64,000 bases of DNA from JAGOMX01 sp041738135 (GTDB lineage Bacteria; Pseudomonadota; Alphaproteobacteria; JAGOMX01). Shown one piece after another: positions 18,906-26,921 of the stretch (positions within the stretch are counted from its first letter, which is position 1; each line of letters opens with the position of its first letter). Location of the stretch: positions 1 through 64,000 of the forward strand of contig JBGSQK010000017.1 in assembly GCA_041738135.1 (NCBI GenBank). Reading direction: 5' to 3'. A model generated the notes under the pieces. The model saw only the letters and a list, made by a program, of their open reading frames with translations, was not told the origin of the DNA and ran no database searches. The position numbers and the translations under genes were made by a program.

Positions 18906-19482
18906 CGCCTGTTGGTCTTGTTCAGAGTTAGTGGGTGAAGGGGTACTTTGCTCTCATTGCTATAAATTGCAGCCGGTGGTCAAAAAATCCGCGTTTCTCA
19001 TGCTAAATTTGCCCATGACCTTTGATTTGGATATGGGTTTACTTGAGCAGAACTATTTTAAGGCTCAGCGGATGGTGCATCCCGATCGTTTTGCCACATC
19101 TGACAAGACTCAGAAATTGTATTCGGCCCAGCATTCAGCAGCTATAAACGAGGCCTATTTAAAGCTGAAGGATCCCATTAAAAGAACGGCTGAGATCTTA
19201 AAAGTTGAGGGATATATACAACCCAATATCGAGCTACAGACATTAGATGATCCTGAGCTGCTGATGGAAGTGATCGAGCTGCGGGAAGAACTGCTTGAAG
19301 TTCAGACTGAAGAGCAGTCTCAGAAACTAAAAAACAAGATTGATACTTTGTTTGATGGAAACATTCATGCCCTTTCAACGGCGTTTTCTTCCAAGAATCT
19401 GGATCAAGCTTCCAAACTTTTAAACCGACTGCGCTATTTAAGCAAAATTCGTTTTGAAGCCAACCAACGAAAGGCCGCTTAA
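18898..19482 (+). CDS. hscB: J-domain co-chaperone HscB with N-terminal zinc finger
   Basis: A 194-residue co-chaperone that brings IscU to HscA. The J-domain is at about residues 31-100 with HPD at 61-63, followed by the C-terminal three-helix IscU-binding domain. Ahead of the J-domain are two CxxC pairs, Cys5/Cys8 and Cys18/Cys21, a probable zinc site found in eukaryotic HSC20 and some alphaproteobacterial homologues but absent from E. coli HscB. The start ATG at 18898, with GGGGAG upstream, lies inside the iscA end; it is the start that includes exactly this zinc motif. Confidence 0.95.
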   Translation: MSSACWSCSELVGEGVLCSHCYKLQPVVKKSAFLMLNLPMTFDLDMGLLEQNYFKAQRMVHPDRFATSDKTQKLYSAQHSAAINEAYLKLKDPIKRTAEILKVEGYIQPNIELQTLDDPELLMEVIELREELLEVQTEEQSQKLKNKIDTLFDGNIHALSTAFSSKNLDQASKLLNRLRYLSKIRFEANQRKAA

Positions 19483-19484
19483 GT

Positions 19485-21284
19485 ATGCGTGCATTACTGC
19501 AAATATCTGAACCGGGTCAGTTGGACCGCAAAGCCACTGTTTCATCAGGTGCCATCGGAATTGATTTGGGCACAACCCACTCACTGGTGGCTGTGGTCGA
19601 GAATGGCAAGCCTCTCGTTCTTTCAGATGAAAAGGGTGAGCAGCTGCTCCCATCTGTTGTTTGTTATCTGGATGGTGCAGTCAGAGTGGGCAACCATGGC
19701 GGCTCTATGGTGAGATCTGTTAAAAGACTCATGGGAAAAAATGTAGGGGATGCGGATCGGTTAAATGAAAGTCAATTTCACGCCATTGATAAGACCGCCT
19801 CTGATCAGGTGATTCGGTTAAATGTGGGCACCAAATCAGTAACCCCCATGGAAGTTTCTGCAGAGATACTGAAAACATTGAAAATCAGGGCTGAAAAGCA
19901 CCTAGGCCAGCAGGTAAGCCAAGCCGTGATCACCGTCCCTGCCTATTTTGATGAAGCAGCACGCAATGCTACACGGGACGCTGCCAAGATAGCAGGTTTA
20001 GAAGTTTTACGTTTGCTCAATGAACCAACGGCTGCGGCGCTGGCCTATGGCTTGGATTCGGGTGAAGAAGGCGTATACGTTATTTATGATCTAGGCGGCG
20101 GAACGTTTGATGTATCTATCTTACGTCTGGAAAAAGGCGTGTTTCAAGTTTTGGCAACCGGAGGCGATACGGAGCTGGGTGGCGATGATTTTGACCGTTT
20201 GATTCTAGACAACTATTTGTCCAATGTGGATGACAGCATCCATGAGCGCATAAAACTGGCTAGAGAGCTCAAACAAAAGCTCAGCTTTGAAGAAGCCGTT
20301 CTCACCCCTTCGGGGCACTTACTTAATCGTGATGATTTTAATTTGCTTATAGAGTCTCTTGTGCAGAAAACCTTGAACATTTGTCAAGACGTTATCAAGC
20401 AAGCAGGACTTTCTTTGCCAGAAATCAAAGGCATTGTGCTTGTGGGTGGATCTACGCGCATACCTTATATCAGAAAACGCCTTGAGTCGGTTTTAGGACA
20501 AACGCCCTTACAAACCATTGATCCAGATTTAGCCGTTGCGCACGGCGCGGCTCTGCAAGCCCATGCTTTAACACAAGGTTCTGACACCCTGCTACTTGAT
20601 GTAACACCACTTTCATTGGGTATTGAGACCATGGGTGGTATCGTGGAGAAAATCATCCATAACAACACTCCTATTCCCGTTTCTAAATCTCAGGAATTTA
20701 CCACCTATCAGGATGGCCAGACTGCCATGAGTTTTCACGTGGTGCAAGGCGAGCGTGAATTGGTTAAAGACTGCCGCTCGTTGTGCCGGTTTGAGCTTCG
20801 CGGGATTCCACCGAAAGTCGCCGGGGCTGCACGGATCGCGGTGACTTTTACCATTGATGCAGACGGATTGCTGACGGTTTCGGCCAAAGAGCTAACCACA
20901 GGCGTTCATCAAACTGTTCACGTAAAACCGTCTTATGGTTTAAGTGAAGAAGAACTGACAGCTATGATAGTGGCGGGCTATGAAAATGCTCAAAGCGATA
21001 TGAATGAAAGACTGTTGCAACAAGCCATTGTTGATGGTAACAGACTATTAAATGCTGTTGAATCTGCTTTAGAGCAGGATAAGGCACTGCTTTCACAGGA
21101 AGAATACGACGAAATGCGACTATTTCTGGTCGATTTGCGAGAAAATATTGCGTTAAAGCATATAAATGCTATAAAACAAAGCTGCGACCGTTTGGAAGTA
21201 TCGACACAAACTTTTGCTGAACGACGTATGAATAAGGCTATTAAGACGGCTTTGACCGGACAAAGTATAGATACAGTTTTATAA
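19485..21284 (+). CDS. hscA: Hsp70-family chaperone HscA
   Basis: A 599-residue specialised Hsp70 that binds the LPPVK motif of IscU and drives cluster release using ATP. The ATPase domain begins with IGIDLGTTHS (24-33) and contains PAYFDEAARNATRDAA, YDLGGGTFDVS and VGGSTRIPYI. The substrate-binding domain starts near LLLDVTPLSLGIETMGG. The lid is shorter than in DnaK, as usual for HscA. It lies 2 bp after hscB and is in frame with normal length. Confidence 0.96.
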   Translation: MRALLQISEPGQLDRKATVSSGAIGIDLGTTHSLVAVVENGKPLVLSDEKGEQLLPSVVCYLDGAVRVGNHGGSMVRSVKRLMGKNVGDADRLNESQFHAIDKTASDQVIRLNVGTKSVTPMEVSAEILKTLKIRAEKHLGQQVSQAVITVPAYFDEAARNATRDAAKIAGLEVLRLLNEPTAAALAYGLDSGEEGVYVIYDLGGGTFDVSILRLEKGVFQVLATGGDTELGGDDFDRLILDNYLSNVDDSIHERIKLARELKQKLSFEEAVLTPSGHLLNRDDFNLLIESLVQKTLNICQDVIKQAGLSLPEIKGIVLVGGSTRIPYIRKRLESVLGQTPLQTIDPDLAVAHGAALQAHALTQGSDTLLLDVTPLSLGIETMGGIVEKIIHNNTPIPVSKSQEFTTYQDGQTAMSFHVVQGERELVKDCRSLCRFELRGIPPKVAGAARIAVTFTIDADGLLTVSAKELTTGVHQTVHVKPSYGLSEEELTAMIVAGYENAQSDMNERLLQQAIVDGNRLLNAVESALEQDKALLSQEEYDEMRLFLVDLRENIALKHINAIKQSCDRLEVSTQTFAERRMNKAIKTALTGQSIDTVL

Positions 21285-21313
21285 ACCAGACGTATTATTT
21301 AGGAGTACCAAAA

Positions 21314-21652
21314 ATGCCATTGATGACATTTATTCATCCAGACGGAACAAAACAAGAGGTCGATGCACCGATTGGCTTATCGGTCATGGAAATTGCACAT
21401 ATGCATGACATCGATCTTGAAGGCGCTTGCGAAGGCTCACTTGCTTGTTCCACCTGCCATGTGGTTGTGGAGCCCTCATGGTTTGAACTGTTGAGCGAGC
21501 CCACAGAAGACGAGGAAGACATGTTGGATCTGGCTTTTGCTTTGACCCAAACATCTCGTTTAGGTTGCCAGATCATTATGAGTGAAGAGCTTAATGGCCT
21601 CGTGGTTCGTCTACCGACAGCTACACGCAACATGATGGTTGATCAGGCTTAA
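21314..21652 (+). CDS. fdx: Adrenodoxin-type 2Fe-2S ferredoxin
   Basis: A 112-residue ferredoxin serving as electron donor in isc cluster assembly. The four ligand cysteines follow the isc-ferredoxin spacing: Cys39, Cys45 and Cys48 (CEGSLACSTC) and Cys85 (RLGCQ). TEDEEDMLDLAF is the acidic interaction helix of the adrenodoxin class. AGGAG precedes the start. It sits in the standard position after hscA. Confidence 0.96.
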   Translation: MPLMTFIHPDGTKQEVDAPIGLSVMEIAHMHDIDLEGACEGSLACSTCHVVVEPSWFELLSEPTEDEEDMLDLAFALTQTSRLGCQIIMSEELNGLVVRLPTATRNMMVDQA

Positions 21653-21654
21653 CC

Positions 21655-21858
21655 ATGGCGATGAAGTGGACGGATATCTATGATATCGCCATCGAGCTGG
21701 AAGAGCAGCACCCGCAGGTGGATATTCTGAAGATCCGTTTTACGGATCTGTGGCAGTGGGTGCAAGATCTTCCTGATTTTTCAGACGATCCCCAAAAATC
21801 CAACGAAAAGATATTAGAAGCCATTCAAATGGCCTGGCTTGAAGAGCGACAAAGTTAA
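21655..21858 (+). CDS. iscX: IscX, small Fe-S assembly regulator
   Basis: A 67-residue acidic protein with the near-invariant IscX pattern: KWTDIYDIAIELEEQHP, IRFTDLWQWV, LPDFSDDP and NEKILEAIQMAW. IscX binds IscS and iron and tunes desulfurase activity. It is the last gene of the isc operon, 2 bp after fdx, and tRNA-Arg follows 42 bp later. No hairpin terminator is evident between them. Confidence 0.95.
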   Translation: MAMKWTDIYDIAIELEEQHPQVDILKIRFTDLWQWVQDLPDFSDDPQKSNEKILEAIQMAWLEERQS

Positions 21859-21900
21859 CCCCTTTACAATTGGCTGTCGATTTTATAGTGTCTTTGCATT

Positions 21901-21977
21901 GCGCCCGTAGCTCAGCTGGATAGAGCACAGGATTCCTAATCCTGGGGCCGGAGGTTCGAATCCTCTCGGGCGCACCA
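21901..21977 (+). tRNA. tRNA-Arg(CCT)
   Basis: A 77-base cloverleaf. The acceptor stem is GCGCCCG/CGGGCGC with encoded CCA, and the D-arm is GCTC...GAGC. The anticodon stem CAGGA/TCCTG holds loop TTCCTAA (anticodon CCT, reading AGG), and the T-arm GGTTCGAATCC is standard. It lies downstream of iscX and upstream of the phosphofructokinase gene. Confidence 0.96.
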
Positions 21978-22037
21978 ATTTTCTCTGCGACTTGCTCAGA
22001 AAACCATAACGAATTCTAGACGAAGGAAATTCATCTG

Positions 22038-23087
22038 ATGATTAAACGAATAGGCATTTTAACAAGTGGTGGGGATTGTGCGGGACTGAATGCTGTAATT
22101 AGAGCTGTCGCACATCGCGCCATAGAAGGCTATTCGTGGGAAGTATTAGGATTGCGTTATGCCTTGCAAGGTTTGATGCAGGAACCCAAGCAATATTGCG
22201 AGCTTAAACTTGATATGTTGGATGGCAATATGTTGCGTTTGGGCGGGACCATTCTGGGTTCGACCAACAAAGGCACGCCATTCGATCATTCAAAAGAAAT
22301 CATTGCTGGGATCAAAGATTTGGGAATTGATGCCATCATTGGTGTTGGTGGTGATGGAAGCTTGAAGATCCTCAGCGATCTGTTGAAACTAGGGGACATC
22401 AATTTTGTGGGCATACCCAAAACCATTGATAATGATTTGGGTAGTACGGAAATCTCTATAGGTTTTAGTACGGCTGTTGAGGTTGCTACGGAAGCACTTG
22501 ATCGTTTACAACCGACGGCAGCTAGCCACGACAGGGTTATGATCCTTGAGGTTATGGGACGTGACGCGGGTCATATTGCCCTTAATGCCGGTATAGCCGG
22601 CGGTGCAGACGTGATTTTGATTCCCGAAATTCCTTATACACTGGATAGCGTTGCGAGAAAGATAAAGAAAATAAATGAGCGAGGTCGAAACTTTGCTCTG
22701 ATTGTAGTGGCAGAATCCGTTAAAACCGAGAATGGTGAGCCATCTGTCATCACAGATCCAGAAGGACGTACAAGGTATGGCGGTATAGGTCATTACTTGT
22801 CCGAAAAGATTACAGAAAAAACCCGCGCAGAGACAAGATGTACTGTTTTAGGACATGTACAACGTGGTGGCCAGCCCAATGCGAGCGATCGTGTTTTAGC
22901 CGCTGCCTTGGGCGTTCATGCGGTGGATCTGGTTGCTAAAGGTCAGTTTAATCGTATGGTGGCTTGGCAAAACAGGCATGTCATAGATGTGCCGCTTGCA
23001 GAAGCCATAGCACAATATGAGGCCGTAAACGTGGACGGAGCGTTGGTCAGGACGGCGCGTGGTTTGGGTATTTGCTTGGGCGATTAA
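22038..23087 (+). CDS. pfkA: 6-phosphofructokinase, probably ATP-dependent (group III type)
   Basis: A 349-residue glycolytic enzyme phosphorylating fructose 6-phosphate. GILTSGGDCAGLNAVIR (6-22) is the phosphate-binding start, GGDGS is at 104-108, PKTIDNDL at 127-134 and MGRDAGHIAL later. Glycine after GGD (not Asp) points to ATP as donor, while lysine in PKTIDND is typical of the pyrophosphate/group III branch. The pair Gly/Lys is the pattern of ATP-using group III enzymes. GAAGGA precedes the ATG. It stands apart from other glycolytic genes. Confidence 0.92.
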   Translation: MIKRIGILTSGGDCAGLNAVIRAVAHRAIEGYSWEVLGLRYALQGLMQEPKQYCELKLDMLDGNMLRLGGTILGSTNKGTPFDHSKEIIAGIKDLGIDAIIGVGGDGSLKILSDLLKLGDINFVGIPKTIDNDLGSTEISIGFSTAVEVATEALDRLQPTAASHDRVMILEVMGRDAGHIALNAGIAGGADVILIPEIPYTLDSVARKIKKINERGRNFALIVVAESVKTENGEPSVITDPEGRTRYGGIGHYLSEKITEKTRAETRCTVLGHVQRGGQPNASDRVLAAALGVHAVDLVAKGQFNRMVAWQNRHVIDVPLAEAIAQYEAVNVDGALVRTARGLGICLGD

Positions 23088-23161
23088 TAAAAAACACTTT
23101 ACCTTTTATATCAACATGCTATCTATAGGTTATCGTTATATAAACCATGTGAATAGTAAAT

Positions 23162-24100
23162 ATGTTGGATTGGGATAAAATAAAGCTCTTTTATCAAGTG
23201 GCCACGGCGGGCTCTATCACCACTGCTGCGGAACGTTTGAACATTAGTCAGCCTGCGTTGAGTCGCAGTATATTGACCCTTGAAGGGCGTTTAAAGACCA
23301 AGCTGTTTAATCGTCATAAAAGAGGTATTACTCTCACGCAGCAAGGCGAAATCCTTTATCGTGGTGCGCACAAAATGTTCTTGGAATCAAGGCATATGGA
23401 ACATGCGCTCAACGAGGGTAATAATGAAGTAGAGGGCGATCTTACAATCGTAACCACGCCTGCCATTGCGGCAACTTGGCTGATGAAATATTTGCCAGGG
23501 TTTCTTGAAAAGTATCCTGACATTCGTATTAAAATTATAGGTCAAATGCATGACGCGGATCCGAGCAACTGTGATGCTATGATCATGCATCATCTGCCCT
23601 CAGATCCAACTTTAGTGCAGACCTATCTGACTACCTTTCAGATGAAACTTTATGCGAGTCAAAGCTATATTGATAAGTTTGGTATGCCTAAATCTGCTGA
23701 AGACTTAGACAACCATAGATTGATATCATTCAGTTCCGGCGGCCTGAATCCTTTGGAAAGCTTCAATTGGATCTTAAAAGTCGGGCACAAGGGCGGTTCT
23801 GTAAGAGAGTCGTATCTCGAGTTTAACTCAGCCCCTTGCATCTTAAGAGCGGCAGAATTAGGACTTGGTATTGCAGAACTAGGTAAGGGTTATCCGGCCT
23901 TTGAAGGGGTTGATTTAATTGAGGTGTTGCCTGAGTTGAAAGGGCCCGTGATAGATATATTTTACATTTATCCAGATTACAAAAAGAATGTTCGTAAAAT
24001 CAAGGCGTTCATGGAGTATATAGCTGGGAAAGATGACTTTCTTCGACCTGTCAGAGTTTTGGATGCGGTCCAAGATCAAAGATTCGCCAGGCTCGGCTAA
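23162..24100 (+). CDS. LysR family transcriptional regulator
   Basis: A 312-residue regulator. The N-terminal helix-turn-helix has the LysR pattern (LFYQVATAGSITTAAERLN; SQPALSRSILTLEGRL) over about residues 1-65. The effector-binding domain follows from about residue 90. The length is normal. The target is not evident: the preceding pfkA and the following small-protein gene are on the same strand, not divergent, so the usual divergent LysR arrangement is missing. No clear ribosome-binding site precedes the ATG. Confidence 0.9.
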   Translation: MLDWDKIKLFYQVATAGSITTAAERLNISQPALSRSILTLEGRLKTKLFNRHKRGITLTQQGEILYRGAHKMFLESRHMEHALNEGNNEVEGDLTIVTTPAIAATWLMKYLPGFLEKYPDIRIKIIGQMHDADPSNCDAMIMHHLPSDPTLVQTYLTTFQMKLYASQSYIDKFGMPKSAEDLDNHRLISFSSGGLNPLESFNWILKVGHKGGSVRESYLEFNSAPCILRAAELGLGIAELGKGYPAFEGVDLIEVLPELKGPVIDIFYIYPDYKKNVRKIKAFMEYIAGKDDFLRPVRVLDAVQDQRFARLG

Positions 24101-24140
24101 CTCTTTTAAAAGATTTTATTTTATTCTAAAAAAAAGGGGG

Positions 24141-24169
24141 TTGACACAGAGGGGCGAAAGATCTATTTC
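24141..24169 (+). promoter_or_regulatory. Putative promoter of the small Ala-rich protein gene
   Basis: A consensus -35 box TTGACA (24141-24146) and TATTTC (24164-24169) are spaced 17 bases apart, about 44 bases upstream of the start at 24213. The -10 match is weak, but the -35 box is perfect. The gene also has its own strong terminator, so this is probably a monocistronic unit. Confidence 0.5.
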
Positions 24170-24212
24170 TGATGTGGATTGAAAAATCATTATCAACCTT
24201 ATGGAGTGAACT

Positions 24213-24401
24213 ATGAATAAAATAATTTCTCTTTTGACTTTGGTACTAGTAGCAGGTTTCGCAACTTCAGCTATCGCTGCAGACAAGAACGCTACAAAGT
24301 CAGCTTCAGAAAAAGCTGCTCCAGCTCCTGCAGCTGAAGCAGAAGAAGCAGCAGCTCCTGCAGCTGATGCATCTGCTGATGCGAACAAGGCTCCTAAGTA
24401 A
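24213..24401 (+). CDS. Small Ala/Glu-rich exported protein
   Basis: A 62-residue precursor with a clean signal peptide (MNKIISLLTLVLVAGFATSAIA, cleavage before ADKN), leaving about 39 residues. These are almost wholly Ala, Glu, Lys, Pro, Ser and Asp and are probably unfolded. The ribosome-binding site GGAG is well placed. A promoter-like sequence upstream and a strong terminator downstream mark a single-gene transcript, so it may be abundant. The Ala/Pro/Glu-rich style matches the tails of proteins in the 52-61 kb array. Function unknown. Confidence 0.7.
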   Translation: MNKIISLLTLVLVAGFATSAIAADKNATKSASEKAAPAPAAEAEEAAAPAADASADANKAPK

Positions 24402-24422
24402 TTTCGATTACTTATTTAAAAG

Positions 24423-24454
24423 ACCCGGGTAGGATTTTCCGCCCGGGTTTTTTT
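24423..24454 (+). terminator. Rho-independent terminator
   Basis: The stem ACCCGGG/CCCGGGT (24423-24429 with 24442-24448) is followed directly by seven T residues. It lies 22 bases after the stop of the small Ala-rich gene. Confidence 0.9.
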
Positions 24455-24478
24455 ATGCCCAGAAGTTAGGAATTTAGC

Positions 24479-25240
24479 ATGCGTATAACCCCTCTAGACA
24501 CTTATCTTGACTTGTGTACACAAGTATATGATTTAAGCAAGCCTATACCACCGGAAGATGCATATGCCTTTTACCGGTCTTATGCACGTGAACTACAGGG
24601 AACCATATTGGAGCCCATGTGTGGCACGGGTCGTTTTCTTTTGCCTCTTTTACAAGAGGGGCATGATGTGCACGGATTTGATGCAAGTCCTCATATGTTG
24701 GAAATGTTGAGGCTGAAAGCGCAGAATCAGAATCTGGAGCTTAACGTCTGGCAAGGTTATGTGGAAGAGCTAGATGGGTCGGATCAGTATGGTATGATCT
24801 TTATCCCCTGTGGTTCTTTTGGGTTAATCATAGATCTGGAATCGGCGCAAGCAGCACTCATGTCATTTTACAATCATTTGACTGACCAGGGGGTGCTGGT
24901 ATTTGAAGTTGAAACTGTAAATGCGGTATCTTGCGATCTTGGAGTATGGAAGAGTGATGTTTGGATTCGAAATGATGGGAAATCAATCGTTGCCAACTAC
25001 CAAGCTTTGAAGCCTGCTAATAATGTGGCCTCAACCATATGCAGATATGATTTAGTCGAAAATGAGCAAATCCTGTGCTCAGAAGTTGAAGATTTTAAGG
25101 TAAGACTATACGATCATGACCAGATTTTGCAGATGATTCAGAGGGCTGGTTTTACTCATATTCGCCAATGCAAGGCATTTGATAGACATACCGCCCCGGA
25201 TTTAAATGCTGATGTGGTTGTGTATGAATGCCGGAAATAG
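24479..25240 (+). CDS. Class I SAM-dependent methyltransferase
   Basis: A 253-residue cytosolic protein. SAM-binding motif I is ILEPMCGTGRFLLPL (about residues 43-57), and VHGFDASPHMLEML gives the acidic residue after strand 2. MIFIPCGSFGLI corresponds to motif II/III. It resembles ubiquinone/small-molecule methyltransferases in general layout, but no substrate can be named. TTAGGA precedes the ATG. It lies just after the terminator and before the hydrolase gene. Confidence 0.8.
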   Translation: MRITPLDTYLDLCTQVYDLSKPIPPEDAYAFYRSYARELQGTILEPMCGTGRFLLPLLQEGHDVHGFDASPHMLEMLRLKAQNQNLELNVWQGYVEELDGSDQYGMIFIPCGSFGLIIDLESAQAALMSFYNHLTDQGVLVFEVETVNAVSCDLGVWKSDVWIRNDGKSIVANYQALKPANNVASTICRYDLVENEQILCSEVEDFKVRLYDHDQILQMIQRAGFTHIRQCKAFDRHTAPDLNADVVVYECRK

Positions 25241-25282
25241 AAGCGTGTAAGGTTAACTGAATTTAGTTTATGCTTGTCTGCC

Positions 25283-25305
25283 TTAAGCCAATAAGTTAGG
25301 CTTAA
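25283..25305 (+). terminator. Weak hairpin, possible terminator
   Basis: The stem TTAAGCC/GGCTTAA has a nine-base loop between the methyltransferase and hydrolase genes. It is followed by an A/T-rich stretch with seven T residues about 11 bases later. The distance to the T-run makes termination uncertain. Confidence 0.3.
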
Positions 25306-25324
25306 AATAAAAGTTATTTTTTTC

Positions 25325-26167
25325 ATGCAGCAAAAATATGTTTTGGGTCTCCGTCAACAGGGGTTCTACCGTCTAGCATATACGGAATGGAATGCCCATA
25401 ACCACAAAAGTACAGTTGTGTGCGTGCATGGCATTACCCGCAACAGCCGGGATTTTGATTCGCTAGCACAGGCACTGCAAAGCGACTTTCGTGTAATCTG
25501 TGTAGATATGCCCGGTAGAGGCAAGAGCGATAAACTACCAGGACCTGAATTTTACGGATTTAATGAGTATTATCATGACATCACTGCTTTGATAGCCCGT
25601 TTAGACGTGGATAAAGTGGATTTTATAGGCACTTCCATGGGCGGCGGCTTAGGCATTGGCTTAGCATCAAGGGCTAATTCTCCTATTCATAAACTCATCT
25701 TAAACGATTCTGCACCCATTTATGAAGCCAGCGGCACAGGCGGCGTTTTGCCTTTCTCAGGAAAAATCAGGAAATTTGATAATCTTGATGAGGTGGATAT
25801 CTATGTTCGCAAAATTTATGCGCCCATGGGTTTTTTGACAGATGCAAATTGGCGTCATCTGGCAGAGCATTCAGTCATTATTGATCCCGAAGATGGAAAA
25901 TATCGATTATCTTACGACCCAAACATATTCTTTGGTCCACATACTGGAGTTAGTCATGAAGCTCGACTCGAAGCTTGGAAAAGGATTCAGTGCCCCATAT
26001 ATATGTTGCATGGCGTCGAATCGGATATCGTTTCTCAAAGAATCGTCGATGAAATGTTGAAAGGTCAGCCCACGATGAAGGTGGTTGATATTCCCGGGGT
26101 GGGGCATACGCCTTCGTTGATGGATCATGATCAGATTGAGCTTATTCGGGGTTGGTTAAAAGAGTAG
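25325..26167 (+). CDS. Alpha/beta hydrolase
   Basis: A 280-residue cytosolic hydrolase. The oxyanion strand is VVCVHGITRNSRDFD (31-45), followed by DMPGRGKSDK (61-70), the nucleophile elbow GTSMGG (102-107) with Ser104, and PGVGHTPSLMD carrying the catalytic histidine near residue 261. This is the layout of the MhpC/haloperoxidase-like group, with esterase-type chemistry likely. No substrate can be inferred from the neighbours. No clear ribosome-binding site precedes the ATG. Confidence 0.85.
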   Translation: MQQKYVLGLRQQGFYRLAYTEWNAHNHKSTVVCVHGITRNSRDFDSLAQALQSDFRVICVDMPGRGKSDKLPGPEFYGFNEYYHDITALIARLDVDKVDFIGTSMGGGLGIGLASRANSPIHKLILNDSAPIYEASGTGGVLPFSGKIRKFDNLDEVDIYVRKIYAPMGFLTDANWRHLAEHSVIIDPEDGKYRLSYDPNIFFGPHTGVSHEARLEAWKRIQCPIYMLHGVESDIVSQRIVDEMLKGQPTMKVVDIPGVGHTPSLMDHDQIELIRGWLKE

Positions 26168-26194
26168 ACCTCCCAAACAAATACAGGTGGCCAT

Positions 26195-26785
26195 ATGAAT
26201 CGCATCATTGCAGCTTTACTTTATGTACTGTTTTCTGAAGAAGGGGTATGTTCCGGTGTCATTACCTTTGGCGAAGAATACACAAATTGCTACAGCAGTT
26301 TGAAGCAAACATTTTCCTTCCCTTCCGAATATAAAATGAACAAATATATTCCGAGAAATACGGATTGCTGCAGTTGGTCCATCTGTATTGAAACCGATAG
26401 TGGTCACCGTGCTATTATAGGGCGATTGACTCTTATGCCTCAAATGGATCTACACTGCTCTGTTTCGTTAGCATTTGACCATAAAGGCTATTTCAACTCC
26501 CCATTAGCTTGTCTGGAAGCAATCACCCAAGCATTGATGTTTCAAGGTGGTTTTCTTGCTTATGAATCATTTGGTGTCAAGGTGCTCTATCTTAGGGCGT
26601 GTGAAATCTATTGTAGAGTCATTGCCGAAAAAGAAATGAGCCGTATTGGATGGGAAGCAAAATGGGTTTCTAACTTTCTAGGAAGGGAAAATGACGCTGT
26701 TTTTGACTACATGCTGCCTCTTGAACCTCTATCAGATTTAGAATTGCTTGCCTATTACCTTAAGCGGCTTAAAGCTAAGCTCTGA
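26195..26785 (+). CDS. Hypothetical protein, weak GNAT-like look
   Basis: A 196-residue protein with a short hydrophobic N-terminus (MNRIIAALLYVLFSEEG) that is only a marginal signal peptide. The ribosome-binding site AGGTGG is well placed. The middle (IIGRLTLMPQMD; SVSLAFDHKGYF; LEAITQALMFQGGFLAYESFGV) has the strand/helix rhythm of a GNAT acetyltransferase, but the pyrophosphate-binding motif is not clear, so this is a weak guess. Several cysteines (CYSS, DCCSW, SICIE) are present. It converges with the exported methyltransferase gene. Confidence 0.55.
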   Translation: MNRIIAALLYVLFSEEGVCSGVITFGEEYTNCYSSLKQTFSFPSEYKMNKYIPRNTDCCSWSICIETDSGHRAIIGRLTLMPQMDLHCSVSLAFDHKGYFNSPLACLEAITQALMFQGGFLAYESFGVKVLYLRACEIYCRVIAEKEMSRIGWEAKWVSNFLGRENDAVFDYMLPLEPLSDLELLAYYLKRLKAKL

Positions 26786-26921
26786 GAGGTTGTGTTAGTT
26801 TCTATAAAGTTCTTCCTGGCGCATGGTTTCAGAATCTCATGCATATGGGACCGCTCCGAAGCTCCAACGAGAAACCGTACTTTCCCATTTGGTTAGTCTT
26901 ATTGCGGCGCACCCTTGTTTG

